DNA of 43,023 bases from Deltaproteobacteria bacterium (GCA_016875195.1 VGRY01000032.1:1-43023); one strand, 5' to 3'; shown: positions 17,060-26,518, numbered from the stretch's first letter. The notes: generated by a model from the letters alone, not told the origin. A program made the numbers and translations.

Positions 17060-18427
17060 ATGGCCAAGAAACGATTGTTAATTGTGGAAGATGGAGCCGA
17101 TATGACAGGGGGCCTTTACAAAGGGCTCTCCCATAATGGCTACCTTGTGGTTGGGACAGACGACGGAGGAAAGGGGCTCTCCCTTTTCAACGAGAGCCCC
17201 TTCGATCTTGTCATTTTAGACATGAAATTACCCGACCAGGATGGACTTCCATTGCTTGAGGCGATCAAGCGCAAATCACCTCAGACGCCTGTAATTTTTA
17301 TCACCAGGGGAGGCTCGGTTAAGAATGCTGTGGATGCCATGAGAAACGGGGCTTTTGATTATCTCCTCAAGCCCGTAGCGATGGAGGCATTGGAGGAGCG
17401 AATTCGTATAGCTCTCAGAGAAGACCCTTCTCCTTCGAAGAGCATCCCTCCCGACCGAACGGATCCTTCGGCATCGATCCTCACCAGAGACAAGAGGATG
17501 ATAGAGATCATCGATTTATGTAATCGCATTGCTATCAGCAACGCTCCGGTGCTCATCCAGGGAGAGAGCGGTACCGGGAAGGAGCTGTTTGCACGACATA
17601 TCCATATGAAAAGCCCCCGTCGGCAAGGGCCCTTTGTGGCGGTCAACTGCGCTTCCCTTCCGGAATCTTTGTTTGAAAGCGAGCTGTTCGGTCATGAAAA
17701 AGGGGCTTTTACAGGGGCCCTATGCAGAAAGGTCGGGAAGTTCGAACTGGCCCACCGGGGAACCATTTTGCTCGATGAGATTACAGAGATGAGTCCGTTC
17801 CTTCAGGCGAAAATCCTGAGAGTGATCCAGGAGAATGAGCTGGATCGCATCGGAGGACGGGAGCCTGTCCCGATCGATGTGCGGGTCATTGCCACCACCA
17901 ACCGAAAGATAGAGACCTCTATCGAAAAGGGCGAGTTCAGAGAGGACCTCTATTTCAGGCTGAATGTGATATCGATTCAACTTCTTCCTCTGAGGGAACG
18001 GACGGATGATATCGAGCTTCTCACGCGGTTCTTCCTGAAAAAATATTCTGACCATTACGGGAAACCTGATGCCGCCGTTTCTGACGTGACCCTGCACTGG
18101 CTGAGCCAACAGCCCTGGCGTGGAAATGTGAGGGAATTGAAGAATGCCATTGAGCGCGCAGTTCTGACGGCTTCCGAGCCTGCGCTTGGTCTAAAAGATT
18201 TTTTCCAGCAGGAGGGAGATGGCCCCCCGAAGGTAAAGGAATCCATGCCCTTCTCCTTTTCATTGAAGGAGATGGAAAAAGATCTCATCGCCAGAGCACT
18301 CGAGAAGACCAACGGAAACCGGACTCATGCAGCGAGGATCCTTGGAATCAGCATCCGGACATTGAGAAACAAACTGCATGAATATAAGACGGCCGTTTCC
18401 GGTTTAGACATGTCAGATTCCCCATGA
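17060..18427 (+). CDS. Sigma-54-dependent response regulator, FlrC/FleR-like
   Basis: 455 aa: receiver (E10-D11, phospho-Asp D54 in LVILDMKLP, KPVA lysine), AAA+ domain with GESGTGKELFARH, canonical GAFTGA (215-220), Walker B TILLDEITEM, and a Fis-type HTH ending NRTHAARILGISIRTLRNKL, which closely resembles FlrC/FleR. FlrC-type proteins switch on class III basal body and hook genes. It directly precedes flgB and has its own sigma-54 site. The HTH ending and the gene order make flagellar regulation the best call; the exact name is not certain. Confidence 0.9.
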   Translation: MAKKRLLIVEDGADMTGGLYKGLSHNGYLVVGTDDGGKGLSLFNESPFDLVILDMKLPDQDGLPLLEAIKRKSPQTPVIFITRGGSVKNAVDAMRNGAFDYLLKPVAMEALEERIRIALREDPSPSKSIPPDRTDPSASILTRDKRMIEIIDLCNRIAISNAPVLIQGESGTGKELFARHIHMKSPRRQGPFVAVNCASLPESLFESELFGHEKGAFTGALCRKVGKFELAHRGTILLDEITEMSPFLQAKILRVIQENELDRIGGREPVPIDVRVIATTNRKIETSIEKGEFREDLYFRLNVISIQLLPLRERTDDIELLTRFFLKKYSDHYGKPDAAVSDVTLHWLSQQPWRGNVRELKNAIERAVLTASEPALGLKDFFQQEGDGPPKVKESMPFSFSLKEMEKDLIARALEKTNGNRTHAARILGISIRTLRNKLHEYKTAVSGLDMSDSP

Positions 18428-18453
18428 TAAGGGGAAGAAAGTGAGAGTGGTCA

Positions 18454-18471
18454 TTGGCCTAAGGACGGCCT
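18454..18471 (+). promoter_or_regulatory. Weak sigma-54-like site before flgB
   Basis: TTGGCCTAAGGACGGCCT has GG and GC ten bases apart (18456-18457 and 18468-18469), but the -12 box is GGCC instead of TTGCA. It lies just upstream of flgB. The site is also a GGCC palindrome, so chance is possible. Confidence 0.3.
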
Positions 18472-18492
18472 GTAGAAAGTGAGGGTCAGAGG

Positions 18493-18888
18493 ATGGATAA
18501 CATTCAAATTAAAAGATCATTGTTCGACCATACGATCGGATTGCTCCAGCGGTCTTTGGACCTCCGGACGTTTCGGCACAGAATCCTCTCGGATAATGTC
18601 GCGAACTCCGAAAACCCGGACTTCACCCCCAAAGAGGTCTCCTTTCAAAAAGTCTTACAGGAGACGATGCAGGGCCGGTCTGCGGGCTTTATCAGGACGA
18701 CTCATTCCCATCATCTCTCCGGAGATGTCCCAGGGACGGTGGAGGTGGCTTCTTCGGCCGAAGGAATCCAGCTTGACCAGGAGATGGCGAAATTGGCCGA
18801 GAACAACCTGATGTTTCAGGCCGGAGTTCAGGCCTTATTGAAAAAATTTGAAGGGATCAAAACAGTCATTCAGGAAGGAGGGAGATAG
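18493..18888 (+). CDS. flgB: Flagellar proximal rod protein FlgB
   Basis: 131 aa, usual length. The N-terminal rod signature is present: LDLRTFRHRILSDNVANSEN followed by PDFTPKEVSF, and the C-terminal helix contains NNLMFQAGVQALLKKFEGIK. FlgB is exported by the flagellar type III system and builds the proximal rod with FlgC, FlgF and FliE. It is the first gene of an eight-gene block with tight spacing; flgC starts 6 bp after its stop. Confidence 0.97.
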   Translation: MDNIQIKRSLFDHTIGLLQRSLDLRTFRHRILSDNVANSENPDFTPKEVSFQKVLQETMQGRSAGFIRTTHSHHLSGDVPGTVEVASSAEGIQLDQEMAKLAENNLMFQAGVQALLKKFEGIKTVIQEGGR

Positions 18889-18894
18889 ACCCGT

Positions 18895-19401
18895 ATGAAT
18901 ATATTTAGATCGATGGGAATCAGCTCCGGGGGACTTCAGGTCCAGAGAAGGGTCATGGATGCCATCTCCCTGAACCTCGCCAATGTTCAAACGACGAGAG
19001 GAAGCGGAGGCGAACCCTATCGCCGGAAGAGGGTGGTTTTTTCGAACGGCCCTGTGGACCTGCACTTCTCCGAAATGCTTTCCGGCAGACTCCGGATGGC
19101 AGGCCATCTTTACAGGACGCATCCGGACCATTTTGGCCGGATGGAAATCGGAGGGAGAGGCCTCCCCGCAGAGGAGGCAACCATTCAGGCGGCCACGCTC
19201 GATGACCTGAGGCCTTTCCAGATGGTCTACGATCCTTCCCATCCCGATGCAGACAAGGATGGATATGTATTTTTGCCGAACATCAACATCGTTGAAGAAA
19301 TGGTCGATATGATGAGGGCGGTGCGAAGCTATGAAGCCAATATCACCGCCTTTAACGCAGCCAAGAATATGGCCTTAAGGGCCTTAGAGATCGGCCGGTA
19401 A
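18895..19401 (+). CDS. flgC: Flagellar proximal rod protein FlgC
   Basis: 168 aa. The N-terminal SSGGLQVQRRVMDAISLNLA followed by NVQTTRG is the rod/hook signature. VYDPSHPDADKDGYVFLPNI and NIVEEMVDMMRAVRSYEANI near the end are characteristic of FlgC. It is somewhat longer than the common ~140-150 aa because of a middle insertion (about residues 50-90). It is co-transcribed with flgB and fliE. Confidence 0.97.
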   Translation: MNIFRSMGISSGGLQVQRRVMDAISLNLANVQTTRGSGGEPYRRKRVVFSNGPVDLHFSEMLSGRLRMAGHLYRTHPDHFGRMEIGGRGLPAEEATIQAATLDDLRPFQMVYDPSHPDADKDGYVFLPNINIVEEMVDMMRAVRSYEANITAFNAAKNMALRALEIGR

Positions 19402-19427
19402 TCCGGCCGTCGAGTTGAGGAGCAAAC

Positions 19428-19718
19428 ATGAAGATCCATGATGTGCTTTCCATTCCGTTGATGAATCAGGAGATCGAACGCAAGGAGAATCCTGACCCTC
19501 TCTCGGACTTCAAGAAAGCCTTGAGCCAATCGATCGACGAGCTGAATCGACTTTCCGGCGAGGCAAATAGGAAAGTCCAGGGGATGGTCATGGGCGAAAC
19601 AGATATCCATGAAGCCATGATTGCCATGGAAAAAGCCGGGATCTCCCTGAAGCTGATGATCCAGGTCCGGAATAAGATCATCGCGGCCTATGAAGAGATC
19701 ATGCGAATGCAATTCTAA
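19428..19718 (+). CDS. fliE: Flagellar hook-basal body complex protein FliE
   Basis: 96 aa. It has the conserved C-terminal half: DIHEAMIAMEKAGISLKLMI followed by QVRNKIIAAYEEIMRMQF. FliE is the first rod component, linking the MS ring (FliF, next gene) to FlgB. GAGGAG precedes its ATG. Confidence 0.96.
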   Translation: MKIHDVLSIPLMNQEIERKENPDPLSDFKKALSQSIDELNRLSGEANRKVQGMVMGETDIHEAMIAMEKAGISLKLMIQVRNKIIAAYEEIMRMQF

Positions 19719-19761
19719 TTGATCATTCTTGAATCCTAACGCGTCGGGTGAAGGAGATGAT

Positions 19762-21351
19762 ATGGCGGATAAAATAAACGACAGGCTCTTGCCTTTTTTG
19801 AACCTCTTCTCAAAGGGGCGGGCGTTGATGATTTTTTTCGTCTTCCTCCTCTCTGTCCTTCTTTTCGGATCGCTCATCTTCTGGAACACCCAGCCCGATC
19901 ACCAGGTCCTCTTCACCGGCCTCTCGACCGAGGATGCCGGAGAGATGGTCAATAAGCTGAAAGAGAAGAAGATCCCATTCCGTCTGTCTCACAACGGGAC
20001 AACCCTCCTGGTGCCCAGCGAACAGGTCTACGACCTTCGGCTCGCTCTCGCTGCCGAGGGGTTGCCCAGGGGAGGAGGCATTGGGTTTGAGGTTTTTGAC
20101 CGAAACAGCATCGGGGTCACCGACTTCGTACAGAGGCTCAATTATCAGAGAGCCCTTCAGGGCGAGTTGAGCCGGACCATCAAACAGATCAAAGAAGTGG
20201 ATCAGGTGCGCGTACACATCGCCACTCCCCGAGAGTCTCTCTTCGTGGAGGAACAGAAGAAGCCCACTGCATCGGTCTTCATCAAAACCCGGACCGGGAT
20301 GACCCTCCATCCATCTCAGGTCGAAGGAATCGTTCATCTGGTGGCCAGCGCCGTAGAGGGGTTGGAACCGGCGAATATTTCTATTGTCGATATGTCGGGG
20401 AAGGTTCTCTCCAAAAGGGTCAGCAATACTCCGATCGGACAATTGACCACCACCCAGCTGGAATATCAACAGAGCATCGAAGAGAGTCTCCGGAAGAAAG
20501 TTCAAAGCATGCTGGAGGAAGTGTTAGGGCCGGGAAAGGCTATTGCGAGAATATCGGCAGAGATCGATTTTCAACAGGTGGTTGTGACCGAGGAGAAGTT
20601 CGATCCCAACACGGTTCTCCGGAGCGAACAGAGAAATATGGAAAAGCCCTATACCGGAGCCAGGCCCGCAGGAGGCAAGCAGGAGGCAGGCTCAGAGTCA
20701 AAGGCGGTCGCTCCAGTTCCTTCCTCCCAGCCATTGGCAGCGAGTCCGATGGAGCGACAGAATGAGATCAAGAATTATGAAGTTTCAAAAATCAACAAGC
20801 AGATCAGAAGTCCTGTGGGAGACATCAAGAAGGTCTCAGCCGCCGTTGTCATTGACGGGATCTATAAAGAAGAAGCAGGAAACAAAGGAAATAAGGAGAA
20901 GAAATATGCGCCCCGCTCTCAGGACGAGATGAAGCATCTGGAGAATATCGTCAAGAAGGCGATCGGATACAATGAAGGAAGAGGAGACCAGGTGGAAGTG
21001 ATCAACCTTCCCTTTTACTGGTCAACAGCGGATGAAGAGATCAAAACCGAGAAAGGGACCTCCTATAAAGATTACCTGCCGATGATTTACAAGCCGGCGA
21101 TCAGCCTGGCCCTTGCGCTCCTGTTCATCTTTTTTGTCCTCCGGCCCATTCTGAAAAAGAGGTCAATGGACCAACCGCAGGTCTCCCCGGTTCTGCAGGT
21201 TGCGGCTCCGGGAGCGATTCCCCCTGAATTTCAACCCGAGCGGACGACTTTGACATCCTTAAATCCGCGGGATCATGCGATGCAACTCGTTCAAAAAGAC
21301 CCTTCAAAGGCGGTTGATGTTGTTCGCTCGTGGCTCCGTGAGAAAGAGTGA
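19762..21351 (+). CDS. fliF: Flagellar MS-ring protein FliF
   Basis: 529 aa from ATG 19762, chosen because AAGGAG lies six bases upstream; a TTG at 19729 is in frame but poorly supported. An N-terminal membrane segment (FFVFLLSVLLFGSLIFW) is followed by the YscJ/FliF ring-building domains (VLFTGLSTEDAGEMVNKLKE; GIGFEVFDRNSIGVTDFVQR) and a second membrane segment near residue 440 (LALALLFIFFVLRPIL). The cytoplasmic C-terminal tail ends DPSKAVDVVRSWLREKE, the FliG-binding end. It forms the MS ring, the assembly base of the flagellum. It overlaps the beginning of the fliG region. Confidence 0.97.
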   Translation: MADKINDRLLPFLNLFSKGRALMIFFVFLLSVLLFGSLIFWNTQPDHQVLFTGLSTEDAGEMVNKLKEKKIPFRLSHNGTTLLVPSEQVYDLRLALAAEGLPRGGGIGFEVFDRNSIGVTDFVQRLNYQRALQGELSRTIKQIKEVDQVRVHIATPRESLFVEEQKKPTASVFIKTRTGMTLHPSQVEGIVHLVASAVEGLEPANISIVDMSGKVLSKRVSNTPIGQLTTTQLEYQQSIEESLRKKVQSMLEEVLGPGKAIARISAEIDFQQVVVTEEKFDPNTVLRSEQRNMEKPYTGARPAGGKQEAGSESKAVAPVPSSQPLAASPMERQNEIKNYEVSKINKQIRSPVGDIKKVSAAVVIDGIYKEEAGNKGNKEKKYAPRSQDEMKHLENIVKKAIGYNEGRGDQVEVINLPFYWSTADEEIKTEKGTSYKDYLPMIYKPAISLALALLFIFFVLRPILKKRSMDQPQVSPVLQVAAPGAIPPEFQPERTTLTSLNPRDHAMQLVQKDPSKAVDVVRSWLREKE

Positions 21352-21359
21352 GGTTAACG

Positions 21360-22376
21360 ATGCCCACTGAAAGGTTATCCGGCCCGCAAAAAGCCGCCAT
21401 CTTGCTCTTTAGCCTCGGAGAAGATATGGCCTCGACGATAGTCAAGCAACTCGGGGAGGAAGAGATTAAGAAGATCGGAGGGTCGATATCAAAGCTTTCT
21501 TCTGTTTCTCCGAAGATCGTCGAGACGATCCTGTCAGAATTTCAAGAGGCTTCCTCCACCCAACTCCCGATCCAGATCGGACAGGAGGGGGGGAGCAAGT
21601 TCATGAAGACCGTTGTCTCGAAGGCGATCGACGGGCAGAAAGCCCAGAATCTATTAGAGGAGATTCAGGAAGAGGGGAAGTGGAACCTCTTTCAGAAAAT
21701 CCGAAAACTTGATCATAAAACCGTTTCCAATTTCATACGGTCCGAGCACCCCCAAACTATCGCCATTATTCTCATCCATCTCGATTCCAGCCAGAGCTCG
21801 GCGATTCTTGAGGAGTTTCCTCCGGCTTTACAGACAGAGGTGATCCGCCGGATTGCAGAACTGGAAAATATTCCTCCTGGCATTGTGGAGGAGATCGACC
21901 AGGTTCTTCAAGAGGAGATTGTCACGATCAAAGGGTTTGAGGGACAGAAAAAAGGAGGGGTTCGCCTGGCCGCCGAGATCTTGAATCAGATGGAAGGCGC
22001 TGCGGAGGGGAATATTTTAAAGGAGATTGAGGATCAGAAACAGGGATTGGCCGAGGAGATCCGAAAGCTGATGTTTATCTTTGAAGACCTGCTTCAGGTA
22101 AATGACCAGAGCGTCGTGGCCATTCTGAAGGAGGTCAACAATGAGACATTGATGATGGCCATGAAGACCGCCTCTGAGGAATTGAAGGAGAAGATCTTCA
22201 AGAATATGTCGGAAAGGGCGGCCCAAATGTTGAAAGAAGATCTGGATGTGATGGGGCCTGCGCGTCTGAAAGATGTGGAAGCGGCTCAACAATCCATCCT
22301 GAAGGTGGCCAAGAAACTTGAAAGCGAAGGGAAGATCGTTCTGATGGGCACGGGGAAGGAGGAGGTTTTTGTCTAA
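21360..22376 (+). CDS. fliG: Flagellar motor switch protein FliG
   Basis: 338 aa. ATG 21360 has GTGAGG at a good distance; a GTG at 21348 overlapping fliF is possible. Typical blocks: LSGPQKAAILLFSLGED at the start, SEHPQTIAIILIHLDSSQSS (the EHPQ motif of the middle domain) and a C-terminal motor domain with FIFEDLLQVNDQSVVAILKE. FliG couples rotor to stator and binds FliF, FliM and indirectly CheY-P signalling. The end overlaps the start of fliH by 8 bp. Confidence 0.97.
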   Translation: MPTERLSGPQKAAILLFSLGEDMASTIVKQLGEEEIKKIGGSISKLSSVSPKIVETILSEFQEASSTQLPIQIGQEGGSKFMKTVVSKAIDGQKAQNLLEEIQEEGKWNLFQKIRKLDHKTVSNFIRSEHPQTIAIILIHLDSSQSSAILEEFPPALQTEVIRRIAELENIPPGIVEEIDQVLQEEIVTIKGFEGQKKGGVRLAAEILNQMEGAAEGNILKEIEDQKQGLAEEIRKLMFIFEDLLQVNDQSVVAILKEVNNETLMMAMKTASEELKEKIFKNMSERAAQMLKEDLDVMGPARLKDVEAAQQSILKVAKKLESEGKIVLMGTGKEEVFV

Positions 22377-23061
22377 AAAGTTTATCTCGAACCTATTCCA
22401 TCAGGGAGGGAGTCAGGAAAGTATATTCGAGGCAACCTGGCCGGCCCTTTCTCCCGGAAAGGATCATCTTTCATCCCTTCCAGGTTTGAAGGAAGCAGAG
22501 ACGAAGATGCTCAAGGAGGCCAGGGAGAAGGCCTTCTTGATCGAAAAAGAGGCCTATGAGAAAGGTTTCGAACAGGGAGAAAAGGACGGACGGGAGTTGG
22601 GCCAGAAACGACAGGAAGTCGTCATTCAGCAAATGAGAAATGTGCTTCTGGAGATCGAGCGTCAGAGAAAGGACTTTCGCCAGGTTTACGAGAACGAGGT
22701 GCTGACGCTTCTGCTCGGCATCGGGAAAAGAATTTTTCGTCAGGAAGTGTTGGTTTGCGAGGGATTGATCACGACCGTCCTCCAGGAAGCCCTTCAATAT
22801 GTGACAGACCGGGGAAGGGTCATCGTCCGCCTCCACCCGGGAGATTATCAAAACCTGTTAGCCCATCCCGGCCAAATTCCTTTTTCTCTCGACGAAAAAG
22901 ACGGGATAAAGATGGTTGAAGACCCATCGATTACCCGGGGGGGATGCCTGCTGGAGACCTCCTTCGGAGATGTGGATGCCACCTTTGAAGGCCAGTTCGA
23001 CGAGATTGTTTCTCAAATCCGGCAACAGATGAAAGGGGCAGAAAGGGACCCTGGACGGTGA
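22369..23061 (+). CDS. fliH: Flagellar assembly protein FliH
   Basis: 230 aa beginning at TTG within the end of fliG, with GGAGGAGG upstream. The N-terminal part is followed by a long coiled coil (ETKMLKEAREKAFLIEKEAY ... GFEQGEKDGRELGQKRQEV) and a globular C terminus with VIVRLHPGDYQNLL and FGDVDATFEGQFDEI, as in FliH/YscL. It regulates the export ATPase FliI, encoded next with a four-base overlap. Confidence 0.93.
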   Translation: MSKKFISNLFHQGGSQESIFEATWPALSPGKDHLSSLPGLKEAETKMLKEAREKAFLIEKEAYEKGFEQGEKDGRELGQKRQEVVIQQMRNVLLEIERQRKDFRQVYENEVLTLLLGIGKRIFRQEVLVCEGLITTVLQEALQYVTDRGRVIVRLHPGDYQNLLAHPGQIPFSLDEKDGIKMVEDPSITRGGCLLETSFGDVDATFEGQFDEIVSQIRQQMKGAERDPGR

Positions 23062-24392
23062 CCCCGATAGATTCAACCGATATTTCCAATTGGGCGGCCT
23101 ATCATCAACAGACCCGAGAGGCCAGGATGATCCGGTGCTATGGACGTGTGCTCCAGGTAGTGGGTCTGGTCATCGAAGGGGCGGGACCCCATCTGGCCAT
23201 CGGAGAGGTGTGCCATATTGAGCGGGGAAAGGACGAAGAGCCGATTTTAGCAGAGGTCGTTGGTTTCAGAGAGAAGAGGATGTTGATCATGCCTCTTGGA
23301 GAGACCCGGGGGATTCAACCCGGGAACCGGATCATCCCCATGGGAAGTCCAGCACGGGTTCAGACTGGAATGGGTCTGCTGGGCCGGGTTCTCAATGCCA
23401 TGGGAGACCCAATCGACCGAAAAGGGCCTTTCCCATCGGAAATGGAGTATCCTATCTATCGACCTTCTCCTCCCGCATTGTTCAGGCAGAGAATCTCCGC
23501 TCCCATAGATGTGGGCATTAAAGCCATCAATGGTTTGATGACCATCGGGAAAGGTCAGAGGATGGCCATCTTCTCTGGCTCCGGAGTGGGGAAGAGCACG
23601 TTGTTAGGAATGATCGCCAGACATACGACGGCACAGGTCAATGTAGTTGGATTGATCGGGGAGCGGGGGAGGGAGGTGAGGGAATTTATTGAGAAAGACC
23701 TCGGAGAGGAAGGGCTGAAACGATCCGTCGTCGTTGTGGCCACCTCGGATCATCCCCCCCTCATCAGAATGAGAGGAGCTTACCTGGCGACAACCCTCGC
23801 TGAATACTTCAGAGACCAGGGAATGGATGTGCTTCTGATGATGGATTCCATGACCCGCTTTGCCATGGCCGCGCGCGAAGTTGGATTGGCCATCGGCGAG
23901 CCTCCGACATCAAAGGGGTATACGCCAAGCGTATTTTTCCAGCTTCCCAAATTGCTTGAGAGGGCAGGCACCACGCCGGATCGTGGCAGTATCACGGGCA
24001 TCTATAATGTCCTGGCCGAAGGAGACGATATCCATGATCCGATCGTCGATGCGATACGGTCCATCGTAGACGGCCACATCGTTCTGACGCGGGACCTGGC
24101 CGCCCAGAACCATTACCCGGCCATCGATGTGTTGGGGAGCATTAGCCGGGTGATGAACGATATCGTTGATAAAAATCATCTGTCGGTCCGGGAAAGGGTC
24201 GTTTCTATGCTGGCCGCTTATAAAAGGGCAGAAGATCTGATTCAAGTCGGGGCCTATGTCGAAGGGAGCAACCCCTCTATCGATCGGGCGATAAAAACGA
24301 TGCCGGCGATCAATGAGTTTCTCCGACAGGGGATCTACGAGAAAGTCAATTTCGAAGAGAGCCTTCACAGGCTGATGTCACTTTCCCATTAA
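23058..24392 (+). CDS. fliI: Flagellum-specific export ATPase FliI
   Basis: 444 aa, GTG start overlapping the fliH stop. Walker A is in FSGSGVGKSTLLGMIARH; the Walker B region is DVLLMMDSMTRFAMAAREVG; the GEPPTSKGYTPSVFFQLPKL block is diagnostic of the type III ATPase family, related to F1 beta. It energises unfolding and export of rod, hook and filament subunits. Position between fliH and fliJ confirms the flagellar rather than virulence type. Confidence 0.98.
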   Translation: MTPIDSTDISNWAAYHQQTREARMIRCYGRVLQVVGLVIEGAGPHLAIGEVCHIERGKDEEPILAEVVGFREKRMLIMPLGETRGIQPGNRIIPMGSPARVQTGMGLLGRVLNAMGDPIDRKGPFPSEMEYPIYRPSPPALFRQRISAPIDVGIKAINGLMTIGKGQRMAIFSGSGVGKSTLLGMIARHTTAQVNVVGLIGERGREVREFIEKDLGEEGLKRSVVVVATSDHPPLIRMRGAYLATTLAEYFRDQGMDVLLMMDSMTRFAMAAREVGLAIGEPPTSKGYTPSVFFQLPKLLERAGTTPDRGSITGIYNVLAEGDDIHDPIVDAIRSIVDGHIVLTRDLAAQNHYPAIDVLGSISRVMNDIVDKNHLSVRERVVSMLAAYKRAEDLIQVGAYVEGSNPSIDRAIKTMPAINEFLRQGIYEKVNFEESLHRLMSLSH

Positions 24393-24399
24393 ACAATCC

Positions 24400-24852
24400 A
24401 TGCGCTTCTTTTTTAGAATACAGCTCCTTCTCAACTGGAAAAGAAACTTGGAAGAGTCATCCCAGATCAGGCTGGCTGAAAAGATCAGCCTAGTCAAGGC
24501 GCAAGAAGAGAAGATCCAACAATTGAGAGAGCAGAGGCTCGGGATCGACCGAGAACTTACGGAGAAAATAGTGAACGGGATGAAGGCCGATGAATACTTC
24601 CTCTATCAGCAGTTCGTGGAAGAGAGTTACATCGACCTCCTGCAAAAAGAAAGTGAGAAAAGACAGACGGAGGGAGAGGTTGAGAAAGAGCGTGAGCAGT
24701 TGATCGCCTTGATGAAAGAGAGGAAGGTGCTGGAAAGGTTAAAAGAAAAAAGGTATAAAACGTTTATCCATCAGATGGAAAAGTTGGACCAGAAGAACAT
24801 GGATGAACTGATCATCAGCCGGCGCTCATCTGTTGGCAAAGAAACTCTTTGA
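24400..24852 (+). CDS. fliJ: Flagellar export protein FliJ
   Basis: 150 aa, almost entirely coiled coil: RIQLLLNWKRNLEESSQIRL, then EKIQQLREQRLGIDREL, and a helical hairpin ending with EKLDQKNMDELIISRRS. Length and build match FliJ, the stalk that inserts into the FliI hexamer and binds FlhA. It is the last gene of the flagellar block; 24853-25030 has no gene and the next genes are convergent. Confidence 0.9.
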   Translation: MRFFFRIQLLLNWKRNLEESSQIRLAEKISLVKAQEEKIQQLREQRLGIDRELTEKIVNGMKADEYFLYQQFVEESYIDLLQKESEKRQTEGEVEKEREQLIALMKERKVLERLKEKRYKTFIHQMEKLDQKNMDELIISRRSSVGKETL

Positions 24853-25030
24853 TGAGCAGGACCGGCCCAAATTGCATCGGCCGGAAACGGGCATCCCATA
24901 CCTGAGTTGCCCTGAACGGAACTTCAGGTTGTAAGAAAACGGACTTCAGTTGACCGTGGCCGTTCCTCACCATTCCATCCGAGCCCCTTTGCCTCGCCTG
25001 CCCAGGCTTGTTGGCGAATCACGCTTGATC

Positions 25031-25453
25031 TCAGAGGGGGCTCATTGACTTTTCTATATTCCACTCGATCCGAAACGAGTTATTATCGATTTTGAATGTC
25101 TTCACCTTGATCCTCTCCTCTTTTACCGACTTTTCATGAGCCCTCTGCTCCGCTTTTTCTGCGGATGTCTCTTCACATGAGGAGAATATTTTTTCGCCCT
25201 GGGCCGCTTTTTCTATCGGTTGGGTTTTGAGCGGGGAAGGGGCATCCGCTTTTTTTTGATCCGGTGGGATCGGCGCGTCGTGGCATGGAACAATGGGTTG
25301 GACATCCTCCCGCCCTTCTTCTTTGGCCAGTGTAGGAGGCATGATCAAAAAGACGCACTGACAACGCGAGCACCGAACCTTTGTTCCCTTTGTTGAAATT
25401 TTGCAGTCATCTAAATGAAACTTGGTTAAACATGAGCCACAGGTGACAATCAT
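25031..25453 (-). CDS. Zinc-ribbon domain protein
   Basis: 140 aa. The N-terminal ~40 residues form an MJ0042-type zinc ribbon: CGSCLTKFHLDD ... KVRCSRCQCVFLI, four cysteines in two CxxC pairs. The middle is charged and low in complexity, and the final ~35 residues (KVKTFKIDNNSFRIEWNIEK) are more ordered. It has no membrane segment, unlike many proteins with this ribbon. It follows the M23 gene on the same strand and may belong to the cytoskeleton/wall group. Function unknown. Confidence 0.75.
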   Translation of the reverse strand: MIVTCGSCLTKFHLDDCKISTKGTKVRCSRCQCVFLIMPPTLAKEEGREDVQPIVPCHDAPIPPDQKKADAPSPLKTQPIEKAAQGEKIFSSCEETSAEKAEQRAHEKSVKEERIKVKTFKIDNNSFRIEWNIEKSMSPL

Positions 25454-25643
25454 GAACGGCCCCTTTAAAATAATTAATGGCAGGTCCGTATCCTCTCATC
25501 CCAGGTCCGTATCCTCTCATCCAATGATGTCCGTGGATACCAAACTCTTGTCTCATTTTTGGCCTGGAATCTATCTCCTCATTAGCGCTTGCCTTCATCT
25601 CTGTCGGCGATTCAAGTTTTTCAACAGTTTTACGAAACATCAT
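25407..25643 (-). CDS. Possible small coupled gene between M23 peptidase and zinc-ribbon gene
   Basis: 78 aa. The ATG overlaps the M23 stop (TCATGATG), and the end overlaps the zinc-ribbon gene by 47 bp in another frame. It contains a direct repeat MRGYGP-GMRGYGP encoded by two near-identical 20-bp units. No family is recognised. Coupling favours translation, but the composition is not clearly protein-like. Confidence 0.3.
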   Translation of the reverse strand: MMFRKTVEKLESPTEMKASANEEIDSRPKMRQEFGIHGHHWMRGYGPGMRGYGPAINYFKGAVHDCHLWLMFNQVSFR

Positions 25644-26518
25644 GACTTTCCCTCAATATAACTCGTGGGGTTTATCGGACGGCCTTCATGCCATATCTCG
25701 TAGTGAAGGTGAGGCCCTGTTGAATTGCCAGTTGAACCTGTATAGCTAACAATATCTCCCCTTTTCACCTTTTGCCCTACCTTGACCATCACCGTCTTAT
25801 TGTGGGCATAAAAAGTAGAAAACCTGAACCCATGCTCAATCACCACGAGATTTCCATTCCCTCCACTCCATCCGGAAAAACTTACAATCCCGTCTGCAGT
25901 GGCCTTGACAGGCAGGCCGGGTGCCGTGGCAATATCCACCCCGCTATGGAAGTTATCATTGCCTGATTTGGGATGTTCACGGTGTCCGTAGGATGATGTG
26001 ATATGGCCCTCGACAGGCCATCCCCGCGGGGTGGCCCTGTAGAGATCCCTTTGTTGGCTTAAATAATCTCTTATTTCGCCGACCGTTTCCATTGTTATTT
26101 TAATCTGCTGCTTTAAATTTTCCACGTCGATTGAGCCGCTGTCTGCAGTATCAAGATTTTTAAGAACATCTTCCTTGGACTTCAATGAGAAGAGTTTTTT
26201 AAATTCTTGCTCGGCCTTCTTAAGTGACGTGATCGTCGACTTCAGTTCCCGAAACTGGCCCGAATAATAATATAGCTTCGCTTTCATTCTTTTATATTCC
26301 ACCGTCTCAATCCCAACCGACAAGACATAGACGGTACCCGTGGTCCAGAATATGACAGAGGCGAGAACCCCGATCGAGGGTATTTTAACCCGAATGGACC
26401 TTGCGTTACTGTGTGGTACGAACATGACGGTTATCGGTGTGAAGGCCCTTTTTAGCCAGCCCCTCATTTTTTTCATATTGAATTCTTTTGATTCTTCTTT
26501 CATTCCAGCGAATGGCAT
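25640..26518 (-). CDS. M23 (LytM-type) membrane-anchored peptidase
   Basis: 292 aa from ATG 26518, chosen for the GAGG before it; a TTG at 26533 and an ATG at 26476 also exist. A basic N terminus and one membrane segment (IGVLASVIFWTTGTVYVLSV) precede a coiled coil and the M23 domain: GHITSSYGHREHPKSG, NDNFHSGVDIA with the zinc His and Asp, and GPHLHYEIWHEGRPINP with HxH. The zinc ligands are complete, so endopeptidase activity on cross-links is likely. M23 genes next to bactofilins are a known pairing in cell-shape control; bactofilin is encoded about 1.7 kb upstream. Confidence 0.92.
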   Translation of the reverse strand: MPFAGMKEESKEFNMKKMRGWLKRAFTPITVMFVPHSNARSIRVKIPSIGVLASVIFWTTGTVYVLSVGIETVEYKRMKAKLYYYSGQFRELKSTITSLKKAEQEFKKLFSLKSKEDVLKNLDTADSGSIDVENLKQQIKITMETVGEIRDYLSQQRDLYRATPRGWPVEGHITSSYGHREHPKSGNDNFHSGVDIATAPGLPVKATADGIVSFSGWSGGNGNLVVIEHGFRFSTFYAHNKTVMVKVGQKVKRGDIVSYTGSTGNSTGPHLHYEIWHEGRPINPTSYIEGKS